From: Oleiphilus messinensis
Lineage (GTDB): Bacteria; Pseudomonadota; Gammaproteobacteria; Pseudomonadales; Oleiphilaceae
Assembly: GCF_002162375.1 (NCBI RefSeq)
Contig: NZ_CP021425.1
Span: forward strand, 2,353,501-2,417,500
Direction of reading: 5' to 3'
DNA: 64,000 nt
In this document: positions 45,932 to 55,344 of the stretch, piece by piece
Position numbering within the stretch: position 1 is the stretch's first letter
Layout: every line of letters starts with the position of its first letter
The notes under the pieces: model-generated
Database searches by the model: none
Told to the model about the DNA's origin: nothing
What the model saw: only the letters and a program-made list of their open reading frames with translations
Program-made: the position numbers and the translations under genes

Positions 45932-46325
45932 TTTACTTCCGGGTGTAATGGTCTTTGATTCAGGCTCGAATTAAACACAGTTGATCCGTTATAGTGACTG
46001 ACCAGAAAGCGGATTAGGGTCGGCTCCGGTCAATATCCTTTCTGGCGAATGACGAGATACGTGACTGTGCTTTATCTCCATTTAGGTTAGTTTAGCGTTT
46101 ATGTGCTGTAATGGAATAAGCTATCCTTAGTTCAATGCATTTCTGTGACCAGAAGTTAAAATCTGTGAATACACCGCAGACAGGATTAACTCTTTTGGCC
46201 AGACATGCTTCATTCTACATCACTGTGCCAGAACACAGAAGCACAGGGAAATGCTTTGCCATAATGCGTTGCCAGATCTCTGTTATCCGGGAGAGGCGCT
46301 TGGTTATGGCTTTTTCGGGGTTGTG
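45932..46325. other. 394-bp intergenic region between ligase and protease genes
   Basis: It should hold the divergent promoters of both genes. GTGCCA at about 46228 is not part of a sigma-54 pair, because GC does not follow at ten-base spacing. Nothing else stands out. Confidence 0.35.
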
Positions 46326-47159
46326 ATGGATATTCGGTTAAATTTTCGCGTTGATGCACGTATGTATTCCTGCTGCAAGAAGTTAGGTTCTACGCTTTGG
46401 TATGCCGTCGGGTTGTTTTTTACATTACAGTATTCGGGGATAGCTTTTGCTGATCCGCTTTATCAATTGCCGGATACCATTCAAAAACTGAAACCTTCAA
46501 TTGTTGGTGTAGGTAGTTACAATAAACTTGCTGCGCCCCGCAGTGTTGTGAAGGGCACGGGTTTTGCAATCATGACCGGGCAACATATTTTAACCAATTA
46601 TCATGTCATTGCGGGTACGGAAGCCGTTCAAGAAGAGTCTCTGGTTATTTTTGTCGGGCAGGGGAATCACCCTGAAGTGCGACCCGTGCGCACAGTTGCT
46701 CATGATAAGGCGCGTGATTTGGCAGTGCTTGAGCACAGTGGCGCTCCGATACCTCCGGTAACGATTAGCGATCAGGAGGTTTTGCGTGAAGGGGATACAA
46801 TTGCGTTTACGGGGTACCCGATTGGAGCTGTACTTGGCCTGTATCCGGTGACCCATCGAGGCATCATAAGCAGTATTACGCCGATTGCCATACCGGCCAA
46901 TACTGCCCGGGGACTCTCCGCAAACCGATTGAAACAGCTTAGAAAACCCTATTACATTTACCAGTTGGATGCGACCGCGTATCCGGGTAACAGTGGTAGT
47001 CCACTGTATGATCCAAAAACCGGGTTGGTGCACGGAATTTTAAATAAAGTGTTTGTCAAAGAGAGCAAGGAAACGGTAATTCAAAATCCCAGTGGAATTA
47101 CCTATGCAATTCCACTAAGTTCAGTGCAAGCGTTATGGCAGGATCTGGTTAAAAAATAG
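46326..47159 (+). CDS. Exported trypsin-like serine protease (S1 family)
   Basis: A 277-residue protein with a signal-type hydrophobic segment (STLWYAVGLFFTLQYSGIAFA). The catalytic triad is visible: His93 in TNYHVIAG, Asp131 in ARDLAVLE and Ser223 in YPGNSGSPLY. There is no PDZ domain, so it is a small periplasmic DegP-like or V8-like protease. I chose ATG 46326; the open frame reaches back to 46251, and ATG 46362 nearest the signal peptide is also possible. Its end overlaps the convergent HDOD gene by 11 bp. It may process exported proteins of the sorting system. Confidence 0.82.
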   Translation: MDIRLNFRVDARMYSCCKKLGSTLWYAVGLFFTLQYSGIAFADPLYQLPDTIQKLKPSIVGVGSYNKLAAPRSVVKGTGFAIMTGQHILTNYHVIAGTEAVQEESLVIFVGQGNHPEVRPVRTVAHDKARDLAVLEHSGAPIPPVTISDQEVLREGDTIAFTGYPIGAVLGLYPVTHRGIISSITPIAIPANTARGLSANRLKQLRKPYYIYQLDATAYPGNSGSPLYDPKTGLVHGILNKVFVKESKETVIQNPSGITYAIPLSSVQALWQDLVKK

Positions 47160-47997
47160 CGGATGATGACGGGCTCAGAATGTGCAGAATATTGATCGCT
47201 TCGAGGTTTGCATACTGTACTGCATTATTGATGTTGTCATAGTCCAGCTCGAGCCGCGTCATTAACTGTTCGGACACCAGCTCCTTTAGCGGCAGGCTCT
47301 CAGGATCTGAGATAGCGTGAGCGGTTCGCATACCGATATTAAGTAGAGAGGCGTCGACCATAAAGCTGCTTTTTTCTGGCTCATGTGCAAATTCGATAGC
47401 GTTGTAAAGCTCTGGTGGTAGTTGCCACCGGCGTAAGAGTTGAGCAGATAATTGGTTGTAGGTAAATCCAAAGTGTTCCTGTTGCAACGCCCAGGGCAGT
47501 TTTCCCGAATCTCTTTCGGCGCTGGCTCTGGCCTGTTCGGGGGCGAACTGCACGCAAATCAATTCCCCAATATTCTGCAGTAATCCCAGAACGAACAATC
47601 GCTCCCGGTCGCGAAACTGGATTTGCACACCCAGTTCTTTTGTGACGAGTGCACAATCGACGCTTTCCCGCCAGAATCGTTCAACATCGATTACGTTTTT
47701 ATCGATGTTCTTGAAGCTATCAACGGCACTGTTGGCTAATGCCAGATTGAACAGGGCATCGGAGCCAATGATGCTGACCGCGCGGGAAATGGTGTCGACT
47801 TTGGAGGCAAAATTATACAGCGCGCTGTTGGCGATTTTGAGCAACCGGGAAGTCAGCGCGGGATCGATGGAAACGACATCTGCAATGTCTGTCAAAGAGG
47901 AGCTTTCATCATATAAAAGCTCTTGAAGTCTCAGTGTTGTGTCCGGTAGTGAGAAAAGGTCTTTTCCCTTGTTTGCGAGATCTTCAATATTTGCCAC
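47149..47997 (-). CDS. HDOD-domain protein
   Basis: A 282-residue HDOD protein, an HD-related output module without the catalytic histidine pair. RLLKIANSALYNF and FVLGLLQNIGELI are typical. Such proteins act in signalling and regulation of surface behaviour. It follows prsR on the same strand, separated by 182 bp with a repeat in between. Confidence 0.85.
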   Translation of the reverse strand: MANIEDLANKGKDLFSLPDTTLRLQELLYDESSSLTDIADVVSIDPALTSRLLKIANSALYNFASKVDTISRAVSIIGSDALFNLALANSAVDSFKNIDKNVIDVERFWRESVDCALVTKELGVQIQFRDRERLFVLGLLQNIGELICVQFAPEQARASAERDSGKLPWALQQEHFGFTYNQLSAQLLRRWQLPPELYNAIEFAHEPEKSSFMVDASLLNIGMRTAHAISDPESLPLKELVSEQLMTRLELDYDNINNAVQYANLEAINILHILSPSSSAIF

Positions 47998-48075
47998 GTT
48001 TTTGCCTGCCTCAACTACTGTACAACGCTACGATTAATTTAAGGTTAGCTCGCCAGGCCGGCTTCGCAACAAAAA

Positions 48076-48120
48076 TTTGTGTAATCCCGCGCTATTTTGT
48101 GTAATCCCACGCCATTTTGT
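48076..48120 (+). repeat. 20-bp direct repeat upstream of the HDOD gene
   Basis: TTTGTGTAATCCCGCGCTAT is followed at a 20-bp period by TTTGTGTAATCCCACGCCAT and a partial third TTTGTATA. An inverted relative, GCGCGGGTTAC, lies at 48147-48157. Repeated and inverted copies at one promoter suggest a regulator binding site. Confidence 0.7.
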
Positions 48121-48179
48121 ATAGACGCATCAAAATGAGGACGCTCGCGCGGGTTACAGTCAGCCAAGCTTGGCCCGGC

Positions 48180-49538
48180 TCAGGGGGCGTTAACGTTCAT
48201 ATTGTATTTGTCGGTCAGGCTGTACAGGGTTGGGCGGGTCACACCCAGTAGTTTGGCTGCACGGGACATATTGAATTCGGAGCTTTCAAGTGCCTGTTTT
48301 ATCGCTTTTTTCTCCGCATCTTCCCGAATCTGGCGTAGGTTGAACATTTCACTTGATCGGTCTTCTATCTGGCCAAGTTCAAGGTCTTCAGCCACGACCT
48401 TTTTGCCATCTGCCATTATCGTTGCACGTTTGACCTTGTTGATCATTTCCCGGACATTTCCTGGCCAGGAATAGCTGCGAATGGCGCAGACTGCATCATC
48501 ACTGAAGCTCAAGTTGCCTTTGTCCATTTGTTTTGAGAAGGCTTTAAGCAATGCTTGGGCAATGACAATAGAATCTCCCTCTCGTTCGCGCAGGGGCGGT
48601 ACATTCAGAGTGATTTCGCTGATGCGGTAATAAAGATCTTCCCGGAATTTTCCTTCAGAAATAAGCTGTTGCACATCCTGGTGGGTTGCGCAAACAACCC
48701 GGAGATCTACGGGGATCTCCTTGACGCCGCCAACGCGTTCAATGACGCGTTCTTGCAAAAAACGGAGTAACTTCGCCTGCAGCGGCATGGGCATATCCCC
48801 GATTTCATCCAGGAAAAGTGTACCGCCGTCTGCCAGTTCAAATTTTCCTTTTTTCTGAGCGGTGGCTCCGGTAAATGCGCCTTTTTCGTAGCCGAATAAT
48901 TCACTCTCCAACAAGTTTTCAGGGATGGCTGCACAGTTAATCGCAGCAAACGATTTTTTCTTGCGCGGACTCATATCGTGTACGGCTCTGGCAAGCACTT
49001 CTTTCCCCGTCCCGGTTTCGCCAAGAATAAGCGTCGTGACATCGGCTGGGGCAATCTTTTCGACGGTTTTACAGATCGCAAGCATTTCCGGGCTGCTGGC
49101 AATAATGCCCTTCAGGCGCGATGCCTGTTGTGATTCCGAGAACTCTTTATTTTCTCGTTCCAGCTCCGCTATTCGAAAAGCTCGATTCACCACGAAGGAC
49201 AGGATTTCGCCATCTACTGGCTTTTGATAAAAGTCTGCAGCGCCCAAGCCGATGGCTTTAACTGCATTTTCCTTTTCTTCTCGCCCGGTAACTACAATTA
49301 CTTTAGTGTCTGGAGCCAGCCTCAAAATATCCTGAAGTGTTTGAAAACCCTCTGAAGACCCTCCGGGATCGGGTGGCAAACCCAGGTCGAGAGTTACAAC
49401 CGCAGGTTCAACGCGACGTAATATGGATAGTGCGCTCTCCCGATCATCTGCCAGGTGAACTTCAATATCCTCGAAACACCATCGCATTTGACTTTGCAGG
49501 CCGGGATCATCTTCGACTATTAGCAGTTTCTTGGTCAC
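48180..49538 (-). CDS. prsR: PEP-CTERM-box response regulator PrsR (sigma-54 activator)
   Basis: A 452-residue NtrC-type response regulator. The receiver has phospho-acceptor Asp51 in VVTLDLGLPP; the AAA+ domain has Walker A GETGTGKE (173-180) and the sigma-54 contact GAFTGA (220-225); a Fis-type helix-turn-helix ends the protein (NMSRAAKLLGVTRPTLYSL). Phosphorylated by PrsK, it would activate sigma-54 promoters of the PEP-CTERM regulon. Two such promoters with shared upstream elements occur in this window. prsK lies just upstream on the same strand. Confidence 0.95.
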   Translation of the reverse strand: MTKKLLIVEDDPGLQSQMRWCFEDIEVHLADDRESALSILRRVEPAVVTLDLGLPPDPGGSSEGFQTLQDILRLAPDTKVIVVTGREEKENAVKAIGLGAADFYQKPVDGEILSFVVNRAFRIAELERENKEFSESQQASRLKGIIASSPEMLAICKTVEKIAPADVTTLILGETGTGKEVLARAVHDMSPRKKKSFAAINCAAIPENLLESELFGYEKGAFTGATAQKKGKFELADGGTLFLDEIGDMPMPLQAKLLRFLQERVIERVGGVKEIPVDLRVVCATHQDVQQLISEGKFREDLYYRISEITLNVPPLREREGDSIVIAQALLKAFSKQMDKGNLSFSDDAVCAIRSYSWPGNVREMINKVKRATIMADGKKVVAEDLELGQIEDRSSEMFNLRQIREDAEKKAIKQALESSEFNMSRAAKLLGVTRPTLYSLTDKYNMNVNAP

Positions 49539-49646
49539 TGTTCTGAGCTTCCTTTTCGTCTTGATTGCGTAAAACTTTATACTGAAATTAAGGATAGTTC
49601 TATTGTTGTGGGTCGTTCTTCGGTTATGGGTTCGTATTTAATCGCT

Positions 49647-51713
49647 TTACTCATGCCCTTGGCGGAAATCGAGTGGAATATGCAGTGTAAAGCAGGTGCC
49701 GATGTTAATCTGGCTGGTCACTTCAATGTTGCCGCCCAGTCGTTTCAAGTACTCGCGACTCTGGTAAGCGCCGATGCCCATGCCGGTGAGGCCTTTGGTG
49801 CTGACAAATGGTTTGAATAGCTGATGTTTGATGAAATCCTCGCTCATACCGCTGCCGTTGTCCTGAATGAATATGTATGCCATCCCCTTGTTCTTTTTCA
49901 AGTTGATCGTGACTTCACCATCTTTTGGGGTGGCATCTTGAGCGTTTTGTAATATATGCCCGATGACGGCGTAAAGTTGGTCGTTGTCTGCGCGGACATG
50001 CACCACTTTTTCTGTGCAACTTAATACCGGTTGCGGTTTCCATTTCCCATGGGCGTCAACCAGTCGGTTGAGTAATGCAACCAGTTCTATAGACTGGGTT
50101 TGATGCTGAGCCTGAGGGTTTCGAATCTGCTGTAAAAGGTGCTGCATCTTGTCTACGGTATGTTCAGTTGTTTTGATCATATCATCGACAAAGGCTGGAT
50201 TGTTTTTGAATTTGTGGGCATTCTGGGTCAGCAGTGACAGTTGCGCAATAATCGTTTTTAAATCATGCACCATAAAAGCCGATGTTCTGTTCACTGCCTC
50301 GAATTGCTTGGACTGGGCCAGCTTTTCCTGATAAATGTTTTGGGCCAGAAAGCTGCAGGCCTGACTTGAGACAACTTTAATCAAATCGTAGTTTTCCCAA
50401 TTTAATTCAACTTTTGTGACGGGTTCGCTGATGACCACAAATCCGTGTAGCTCTTCAGATGCATACAAGGGCACAATAAGCCACGGATCACTTGTGTTGG
50501 TTATACAATCCGGAACATCCAGGAAATTGTATTTAGTTGGATCACTGCCGTACTCTGCAAGGTCGATAATCCAGTTATTTTGCTCAAAGTAGCGCACAAT
50601 CTCGCTGGACTGGTGGATGGTATTGTGCTTTGGTACATTGAAATTTACGCTGCATTCCAATGCCAGATTGTTATCTTCGTCTTTCAGCCATAGTGCACCG
50701 GAGTGGCTTTCCACCAAGCCGCTGATTACACGTATCACGCGTTCTTCCAAAGGGCTTTGTTCGCCCTGATTGGTGAGCGTATGGGTGCTCTTTAGCCACT
50801 CTTCCCGATAATCATATTTGTAGTCGAAGAAGTTTTTACTGATAAACAGCATCACCCGCGCACGGAAGGGCTTCGAGCTGATTAACAGAATCAGGATCAG
50901 GGCGGCCAGGGAGAAAAAGAGAGTTTGCAGGGCTTCCCCCCAGGTACCGCCAAAGGCTCTGATGTAATAGCCACCGGTCGAAATCAGGAGCAAATAGACC
51001 CCGGCGAGGAACAACGTGCTGGTATGGAACACGATTTGCCGGCTGACCTGGACTTCAACCGGTTGTTTTCGGGAGTTTATCAGGGTGATTGCAATGAGCG
51101 GCGCGACCAATGAGTTCACTGCGCCTCGCGCATCCCAGAATGCACTTGAAATCATGCCAAACAGCAGTGCGTCGGAGTACAGGAAGAAGTCATAACCAAA
51201 TATGAAAATGAGCGAAACACACAGGTATTTTGCACTTGTTCTGCCATATACCGATGCATTTCGCCAGGCCAGCTCCAATAGCATGAGGCCGATGACTGAT
51301 GAGGTGATCTGGCCGGCGAGCAAAACCGTGCCGCTGATGAGATTTATCGCAAAGAATCCTTCGATAACTAAAAAAACCAAGAGCAAGGCGTAGAAAAAGA
51401 ATATCGCGCCCTTCAGTGTTTTTCCTGTGAGTTTTTGATCGCTGGTGCCTTTTTCAAACTGGAAAATGGAAACCAGAACGAATACCCATGCGATATTCCT
51501 GCAGAGTTCAAGGCCATAGCGTAAATGAAAGGAGGGATAGCCATAAACTGATTGACAGGCCAGTGCCAGCATCCAGAACGTTGTGATTGCACAGGCCCAG
51601 AGCAGTGCTTTGTCACTGGAGCGTCGCAATAAACCTTTTGCAATTAAGACGCTTAACAGCCCAAAAACTATGGCGCCAGAGAGGTGGCTGAGGAAACCGA
51701 ATTGAATGTCCAT
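49647..51713 (-). CDS. prsK: PEP-CTERM system histidine kinase PrsK
   Basis: A 688-residue sensor kinase. The N-terminal 300 residues hold eight or so membrane helices, followed by a GAF-like region (GALWLKDEDNNLALECSV) and the kinase core. The H-box is FMVHDLKTIIAQL near residue 480, the N-box HILQNAQDATPKDGEV, and G-box motifs IQDNGSGMSEDF and GLTGMGIGAYQSREYL follow. It should phosphorylate PrsR, encoded 108 bp downstream. The signal sensed is not known; the many helices suggest a membrane or envelope cue. Confidence 0.95.
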   Translation of the reverse strand: MDIQFGFLSHLSGAIVFGLLSVLIAKGLLRRSSDKALLWACAITTFWMLALACQSVYGYPSFHLRYGLELCRNIAWVFVLVSIFQFEKGTSDQKLTGKTLKGAIFFFYALLLVFLVIEGFFAINLISGTVLLAGQITSSVIGLMLLELAWRNASVYGRTSAKYLCVSLIFIFGYDFFLYSDALLFGMISSAFWDARGAVNSLVAPLIAITLINSRKQPVEVQVSRQIVFHTSTLFLAGVYLLLISTGGYYIRAFGGTWGEALQTLFFSLAALILILLISSKPFRARVMLFISKNFFDYKYDYREEWLKSTHTLTNQGEQSPLEERVIRVISGLVESHSGALWLKDEDNNLALECSVNFNVPKHNTIHQSSEIVRYFEQNNWIIDLAEYGSDPTKYNFLDVPDCITNTSDPWLIVPLYASEELHGFVVISEPVTKVELNWENYDLIKVVSSQACSFLAQNIYQEKLAQSKQFEAVNRTSAFMVHDLKTIIAQLSLLTQNAHKFKNNPAFVDDMIKTTEHTVDKMQHLLQQIRNPQAQHQTQSIELVALLNRLVDAHGKWKPQPVLSCTEKVVHVRADNDQLYAVIGHILQNAQDATPKDGEVTINLKKNKGMAYIFIQDNGSGMSEDFIKHQLFKPFVSTKGLTGMGIGAYQSREYLKRLGGNIEVTSQINIGTCFTLHIPLDFRQGHE

Positions 51714-51762
51714 ATTAACCGAGGAATAAAATCAGGAAGGTTACCACAGTTTTGGTGTGCCG

Positions 51763-52023
51763 CTAAGGTTTAGCTTCATCTAACAGGCAAAAGGAGATAA
51801 AAGATGTGAACAGTGCGATAGGGATTACGATGTGCGGCACTGGGTTTAAAAGCATACAAATACTGCTGAGAATCCACAAAGACTTTACCAGGCTTTTTTG
51901 TCTCTTGTAAGACAGGGTCGCCCGTCGGCGATCAGCATGAAGCGGATCGGGTATGAGTTGCAGGTTTCTTTTATACGTAATCAAGTGCGCTGACATACGT
52001 AAAAGATAAAACACAGATCTCAT
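51763..52023 (-). CDS. Small membrane protein of unknown function
   Basis: An 86-residue frame with two hydrophobic stretches at the end (SLWILSSICMLLNPVPHIVIPI, split by a short polar turn) and a basic N-terminal half (YKRNLQLIPDPLHADRRRATL). It lies just upstream of prsK on the same strand, with 49 bp between. No homology is recognised. It could be a small sensor partner, but it may also be a chance frame. Confidence 0.4.
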   Translation of the reverse strand: MRSVFYLLRMSAHLITYKRNLQLIPDPLHADRRRATLSYKRQKSLVKSLWILSSICMLLNPVPHIVIPIALFTSFISFCLLDEAKP

Positions 52024-52203
52024 ACAGGCCTCTTAATCTTGTCATCTCGTCGACGTTTTTAGTATCCACCTTGCAAGCTTAGTTTAATCTCTCCTGTACG
52101 TCTAACTGCTGGCTGTTTTTTGATCATTGTGCAGCTAGCCTCGGGACGAACCCGAGGATAGCACCAGGGTCGCGCTGGAAAGGGACTCATTCTCGGATTC
52201 GAA

Positions 52204-53163
52204 TCAGTATTCGCCTTTGCCTTGCATCAACTTTCGTTCTTTATAGTAATTAAAAATATCGGACAGGGACTTTTGTGGTCTGAAATTATAGGTTTTGTTA
52301 AACAGGCGTCCGTCGATCACAACCGGATATTTGAAATAGTTAACCAAATAGGTTGGAAACTTCTTCAAATTAAAGGTTTTGATAATCATTTTGGGTAATA
52401 CCGGGGGGATTGACGGAATTTGAACGCGTTTGCAGCCACTGCGTAACAAGGCGTCTTGATAGGATACCCAGTCATCCGGTGCGACGTTGTAGATTCCAGG
52501 TTTGATTGTCTGGAATGCCAACACAATTGCATCAGCCATATCATCGATATGAATAAATTGCATAATTGGTGAAAAGCCCAGGAGCGTCGGAGCATATTCG
52601 CTGCCGAGAATTTTACTGATGGTATTACGCACTTCCGGGCCAACGATATTACAGGCACGTAAAATCGTAATGTTCAGATCCGGATATTTCCACAGATATA
52701 TCGTGGACAGGTTTTCAAGCTCGACCGAATCGATGAGATCCATTGTGAGCTCGGCGGCTTTGAGCGGAGCCTGTTCATCAATCAGTGCCGGGTTGTAGGG
52801 CATTGCGCCGTAGACATGGTAGGTCGAGAGTACAAGTACCTGTTTGACCTCGTATTTATGACAAAATTCAAATAATTTCTGAGCACCGAGTACATTCGCA
52901 TTGTAGCGGCGCATGCGGGTTTCCTGGCTGGACATGATTCGGCCCAAGTGGATTACCCCGGTAAAGTTGTACTTTCGGAAAAGGTCTTCGAAGCCACGTT
53001 TGTTAAAGTCAATACAATAACTCGGGATTTCATCACCAAGATAGACTTGTTCCCGAAAATCCACAGCAACAATGTTAGCGTTTTCCCGAAGTCGCTGGAT
53101 GACCTGCTGCGCGAGTGCACCTGCGGCCCCGGTGATCATAATGGTTGGTTTGGTTTTGTCCAT
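52204..53163 (-). CDS. NAD-dependent epimerase/dehydratase (extended SDR)
   Basis: A 319-residue SDR. IMITGAAGALAQQVIQRL is the dinucleotide-binding loop, and LSTYHVYGAMPY and MQFIHIDDMADAIVLAF are usual family landmarks. The catalytic YxxxK pair is not clear in its usual place (the stretch reads IYLWKYPD), so it may act as an atypical reductase or be a binding protein. Its start is 2 bp from the acyltransferase stop upstream on the same strand, so the two form an operon. Confidence 0.75.
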   Translation of the reverse strand: MDKTKPTIMITGAAGALAQQVIQRLRENANIVAVDFREQVYLGDEIPSYCIDFNKRGFEDLFRKYNFTGVIHLGRIMSSQETRMRRYNANVLGAQKLFEFCHKYEVKQVLVLSTYHVYGAMPYNPALIDEQAPLKAAELTMDLIDSVELENLSTIYLWKYPDLNITILRACNIVGPEVRNTISKILGSEYAPTLLGFSPIMQFIHIDDMADAIVLAFQTIKPGIYNVAPDDWVSYQDALLRSGCKRVQIPSIPPVLPKMIIKTFNLKKFPTYLVNYFKYPVVIDGRLFNKTYNFRPQKSLSDIFNYYKERKLMQGKGEY

Positions 53164-53165
53164 TT

Positions 53166-53981
53166 TTAAAAGATCCCCTTCCTTTCCTGAAGGCCTTTGT
53201 CAATCAACTCCCGAATTACGGTTTTTACTTCTTCCACCCGTCCGGTCACCTCATCTTCGGTCGCATTATCATTGGGGTAGGTCATGGGTTTACCAAAATT
53301 GAGGTGAACCTTGGCCGGAAAGATAACCGGTAAGGCCACCGGAACATAAGGTACGCCCAGCATTTTCGCAAGCGGCTTGATATTGGCAATTGCTGGAATA
53401 GTTTCTTCGCAGCCAACGATGCCCACGGGAATAATTGTTGCGTTGTTCTGCATGGCCAAATGGAGGAAACCGTTACCGAAGCGTTGCAGTTGATAGCGAT
53501 CCTTATAGAGCTTACCGGAACCGCGAATGCCTTCAGGAAAAACGATGACTGCCTCGCCGTTTTTCAACATTTTGCTGCAGTTTACTGGATCACCAAGTAC
53601 CGCGCCTAGCTGATTCAGGAAGTTGCCGAGCAGGGGAACCGTTGGGAAAAAGCGCTCGATCATGGCTCTCGGCATTCGGGGTTTTTCCTGGCGCGAGGCA
53701 ATGGAATAAGCGACGAGCATGCCATCAATGGGCAACTGCCCGCTGTGGTTGCCGATGATTAAAACGGGGCCTTCTGCCGGAATATTTTCCAGTCCTGTGG
53801 CTTGTACTCGGAAATAGGTGTTGTACACATGCTGAAACAGTGACATCACAATTTTGCTTGTTTCAGTGTTATATCCCCAGGGGTCATATCCGAGAGTACC
53901 TACAGGTTTGTTAACCTTACTCATATGTGCCTCAAACTCAGGCGAGACCAGTTTTCTGGTCAGATAGGATTTTATACCCAT
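53166..53981 (-). CDS. Lysophospholipid acyltransferase-family protein
   Basis: A 271-residue glycerolipid acyltransferase. VLIIGNHSGQLPIDG carries the catalytic His but with a longer gap to Asp than the classical HX4D; VIVFPEGIRGSGK is the acyl-acceptor motif. These variants occur in a distinct bacterial acyltransferase branch. It starts the two-gene operon with the SDR. It probably acylates a lipid at the inner membrane. Confidence 0.8.
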   Translation of the reverse strand: MGIKSYLTRKLVSPEFEAHMSKVNKPVGTLGYDPWGYNTETSKIVMSLFQHVYNTYFRVQATGLENIPAEGPVLIIGNHSGQLPIDGMLVAYSIASRQEKPRMPRAMIERFFPTVPLLGNFLNQLGAVLGDPVNCSKMLKNGEAVIVFPEGIRGSGKLYKDRYQLQRFGNGFLHLAMQNNATIIPVGIVGCEETIPAIANIKPLAKMLGVPYVPVALPVIFPAKVHLNFGKPMTYPNDNATEDEVTGRVEEVKTVIRELIDKGLQERKGIF

Positions 53982-54122
53982 TACACAATCCTTTTTGGGC
54001 TGGTAGTGTCAGAGGATGAAGTTGTTGCGTTTGTGACTGCGTATTAAATGCAAGAGCGTTTAGTTTTACCTGAGTCTGGATTGTCTAACAAGAGGTAAAG
54101 TGCAAAAAAAACGAACCAAATA

Positions 54123-54155
54123 GAAAAAACCCGAAACCTGGGGAAGGATTCGGGT
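54123..54155 (-). terminator. Rho-independent terminator of the YiiX-like gene
   Basis: On the minus strand ACCCGAA and TTCGGGT form a 7-bp stem, followed directly by TTTTTT. It lies about 180 bases past the stop at 54331. Confidence 0.7.
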
Positions 54156-54188
54156 AAGAGTGTGAGTAGTATCCATGAAAGACTTCCT

Positions 54189-54224
54189 ACCTAACTGGTC
54201 GCATTAGCTTGTGACCAGTTAGGT
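54189..54224. repeat. Perfect 12-bp inverted repeat
   Basis: ACCTAACTGGTC at 54189-54200 and its exact complement at 54213-54224 are separated by 12 bases. There is no T run. It lies between the YiiX-like gene and its T-tailed terminator, and upstream of the acyltransferase operon, so it may be an RNA hairpin or an operator. Confidence 0.7.
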
Positions 54225-54330
54225 TAAGTATTGATCAAAATTAGGGGAATTCAAATTGAGTTGGGTGAATTTTAATCATATTTTCTTATAATAAGGCATC
54301 ATCTGAATCGGTTGAATTATAAACCGTCGT

Positions 54331-55197
54331 TCAGAGTGTGGTATATGGTCTGGGTTTGTTCTCGCTTATACCGTCGGGCGGATTGGTCGGAGAGGCAGTT
54401 TGTTCTATGAGTGGATCCTCTTCCTCTATAGACCAGGGTAGTTGACGATAGGCCGGGCTATCACTGAGGTGGGCAAATGGATATTTGATGATGTCAAAAT
54501 ACGGCGAATAGTCAAAATCGCTCGGGGTACACAATTTGGGGTTTCGGCGATAGTATCGGTAATTGCGTTCACCGCTGCGTTTTACCAGAGGGAGAATGGG
54601 GTATTGTACCGAGGCGAAGGCCTCTGCAATCATCGTAGAACAAACTGTTTTAGTATTTTTGCCGGGATGTCGGGTAAACAGGCTTGAGCGCCAGCGTCGG
54701 GGCATGACTGTCCATGGAAAAAGAAGCCGCGCCAAGTCGAATATTTGTCGAACATCATAGTCATTACCAAGCTTACTGACCGCATAGTTAATGATTTTTT
54801 GTGCATCGCGATAGGTCAGGTCCCGGGGGCGGCACACTCGGATATGGTCCCGGTCGTAGACAGACAGGGGCCTGACAATGGTACCCAGGCCCAGTTCACT
54901 TTCAATAATCAGTTGGACATCGGGCTGGCCATCATAAAAGCTTTTGATGCGTTGCCGGCTCATGGGGTGTTCGATGTCATGAATTTTGCCAATGTAGATC
55001 GCCGCGTGGGACCAGCGGCTCTGTGTGATTAGTTTTATCACTTCACTGACGCGGCTGCGCCCTTCAATCAGGATGACATCCCCGGGCTTGACCTCAAACC
55101 GCAGCTTTGAAAAATCGCTCATGGGGACTTCATGGGGTGGCCGCTCATAGACGAGCCACTTCACTAGAAAGTTCGAAAACGCTTTCATCGACCACAT
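54331..55197 (-). CDS. YiiX/YebB-like NlpC/P60-family cysteine hydrolase
   Basis: A 288-residue protein of the permuted NlpC/P60 type. RFEVKPGDVILIEGRSRVSE precedes RWSHAAIYIGK (catalytic His), and the Cys lies later in TKTVCSTMIAEAF. Members cleave amide or acyl bonds in peptidoglycan or lipids. I chose ATG 55197 because GGGTGG lies just upstream; the open frame extends to 55254 and ATG 55188 is another option. No clear signal peptide is present. Confidence 0.75.
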   Translation of the reverse strand: MWSMKAFSNFLVKWLVYERPPHEVPMSDFSKLRFEVKPGDVILIEGRSRVSEVIKLITQSRWSHAAIYIGKIHDIEHPMSRQRIKSFYDGQPDVQLIIESELGLGTIVRPLSVYDRDHIRVCRPRDLTYRDAQKIINYAVSKLGNDYDVRQIFDLARLLFPWTVMPRRWRSSLFTRHPGKNTKTVCSTMIAEAFASVQYPILPLVKRSGERNYRYYRRNPKLCTPSDFDYSPYFDIIKYPFAHLSDSPAYRQLPWSIEEEDPLIEQTASPTNPPDGISENKPRPYTTL

Positions 55198-55344
55198 AGC
55201 ACCACCCGAAAATGCAAACCCGTTACAGCTTGAATAAACCGCAAGCCAATGCACTGCGCAAATCTTGCATGTCTATACTTATATATAGCTCAGAACCGTG
55301 ACGGACACAGGGTATTTGTCTGAACTGTGCGGTGTATCGCCCGG

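Larger units (their letters stand above)
53982..54330. other. 349-bp intergenic region with terminator and inverted repeat
   Basis: It contains a minus-strand terminator for the YiiX-like gene and a perfect 12-bp inverted repeat, both listed separately. The promoter of the acyltransferase operon should lie left of them, but no clear hexamers are seen. Confidence 0.5.
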
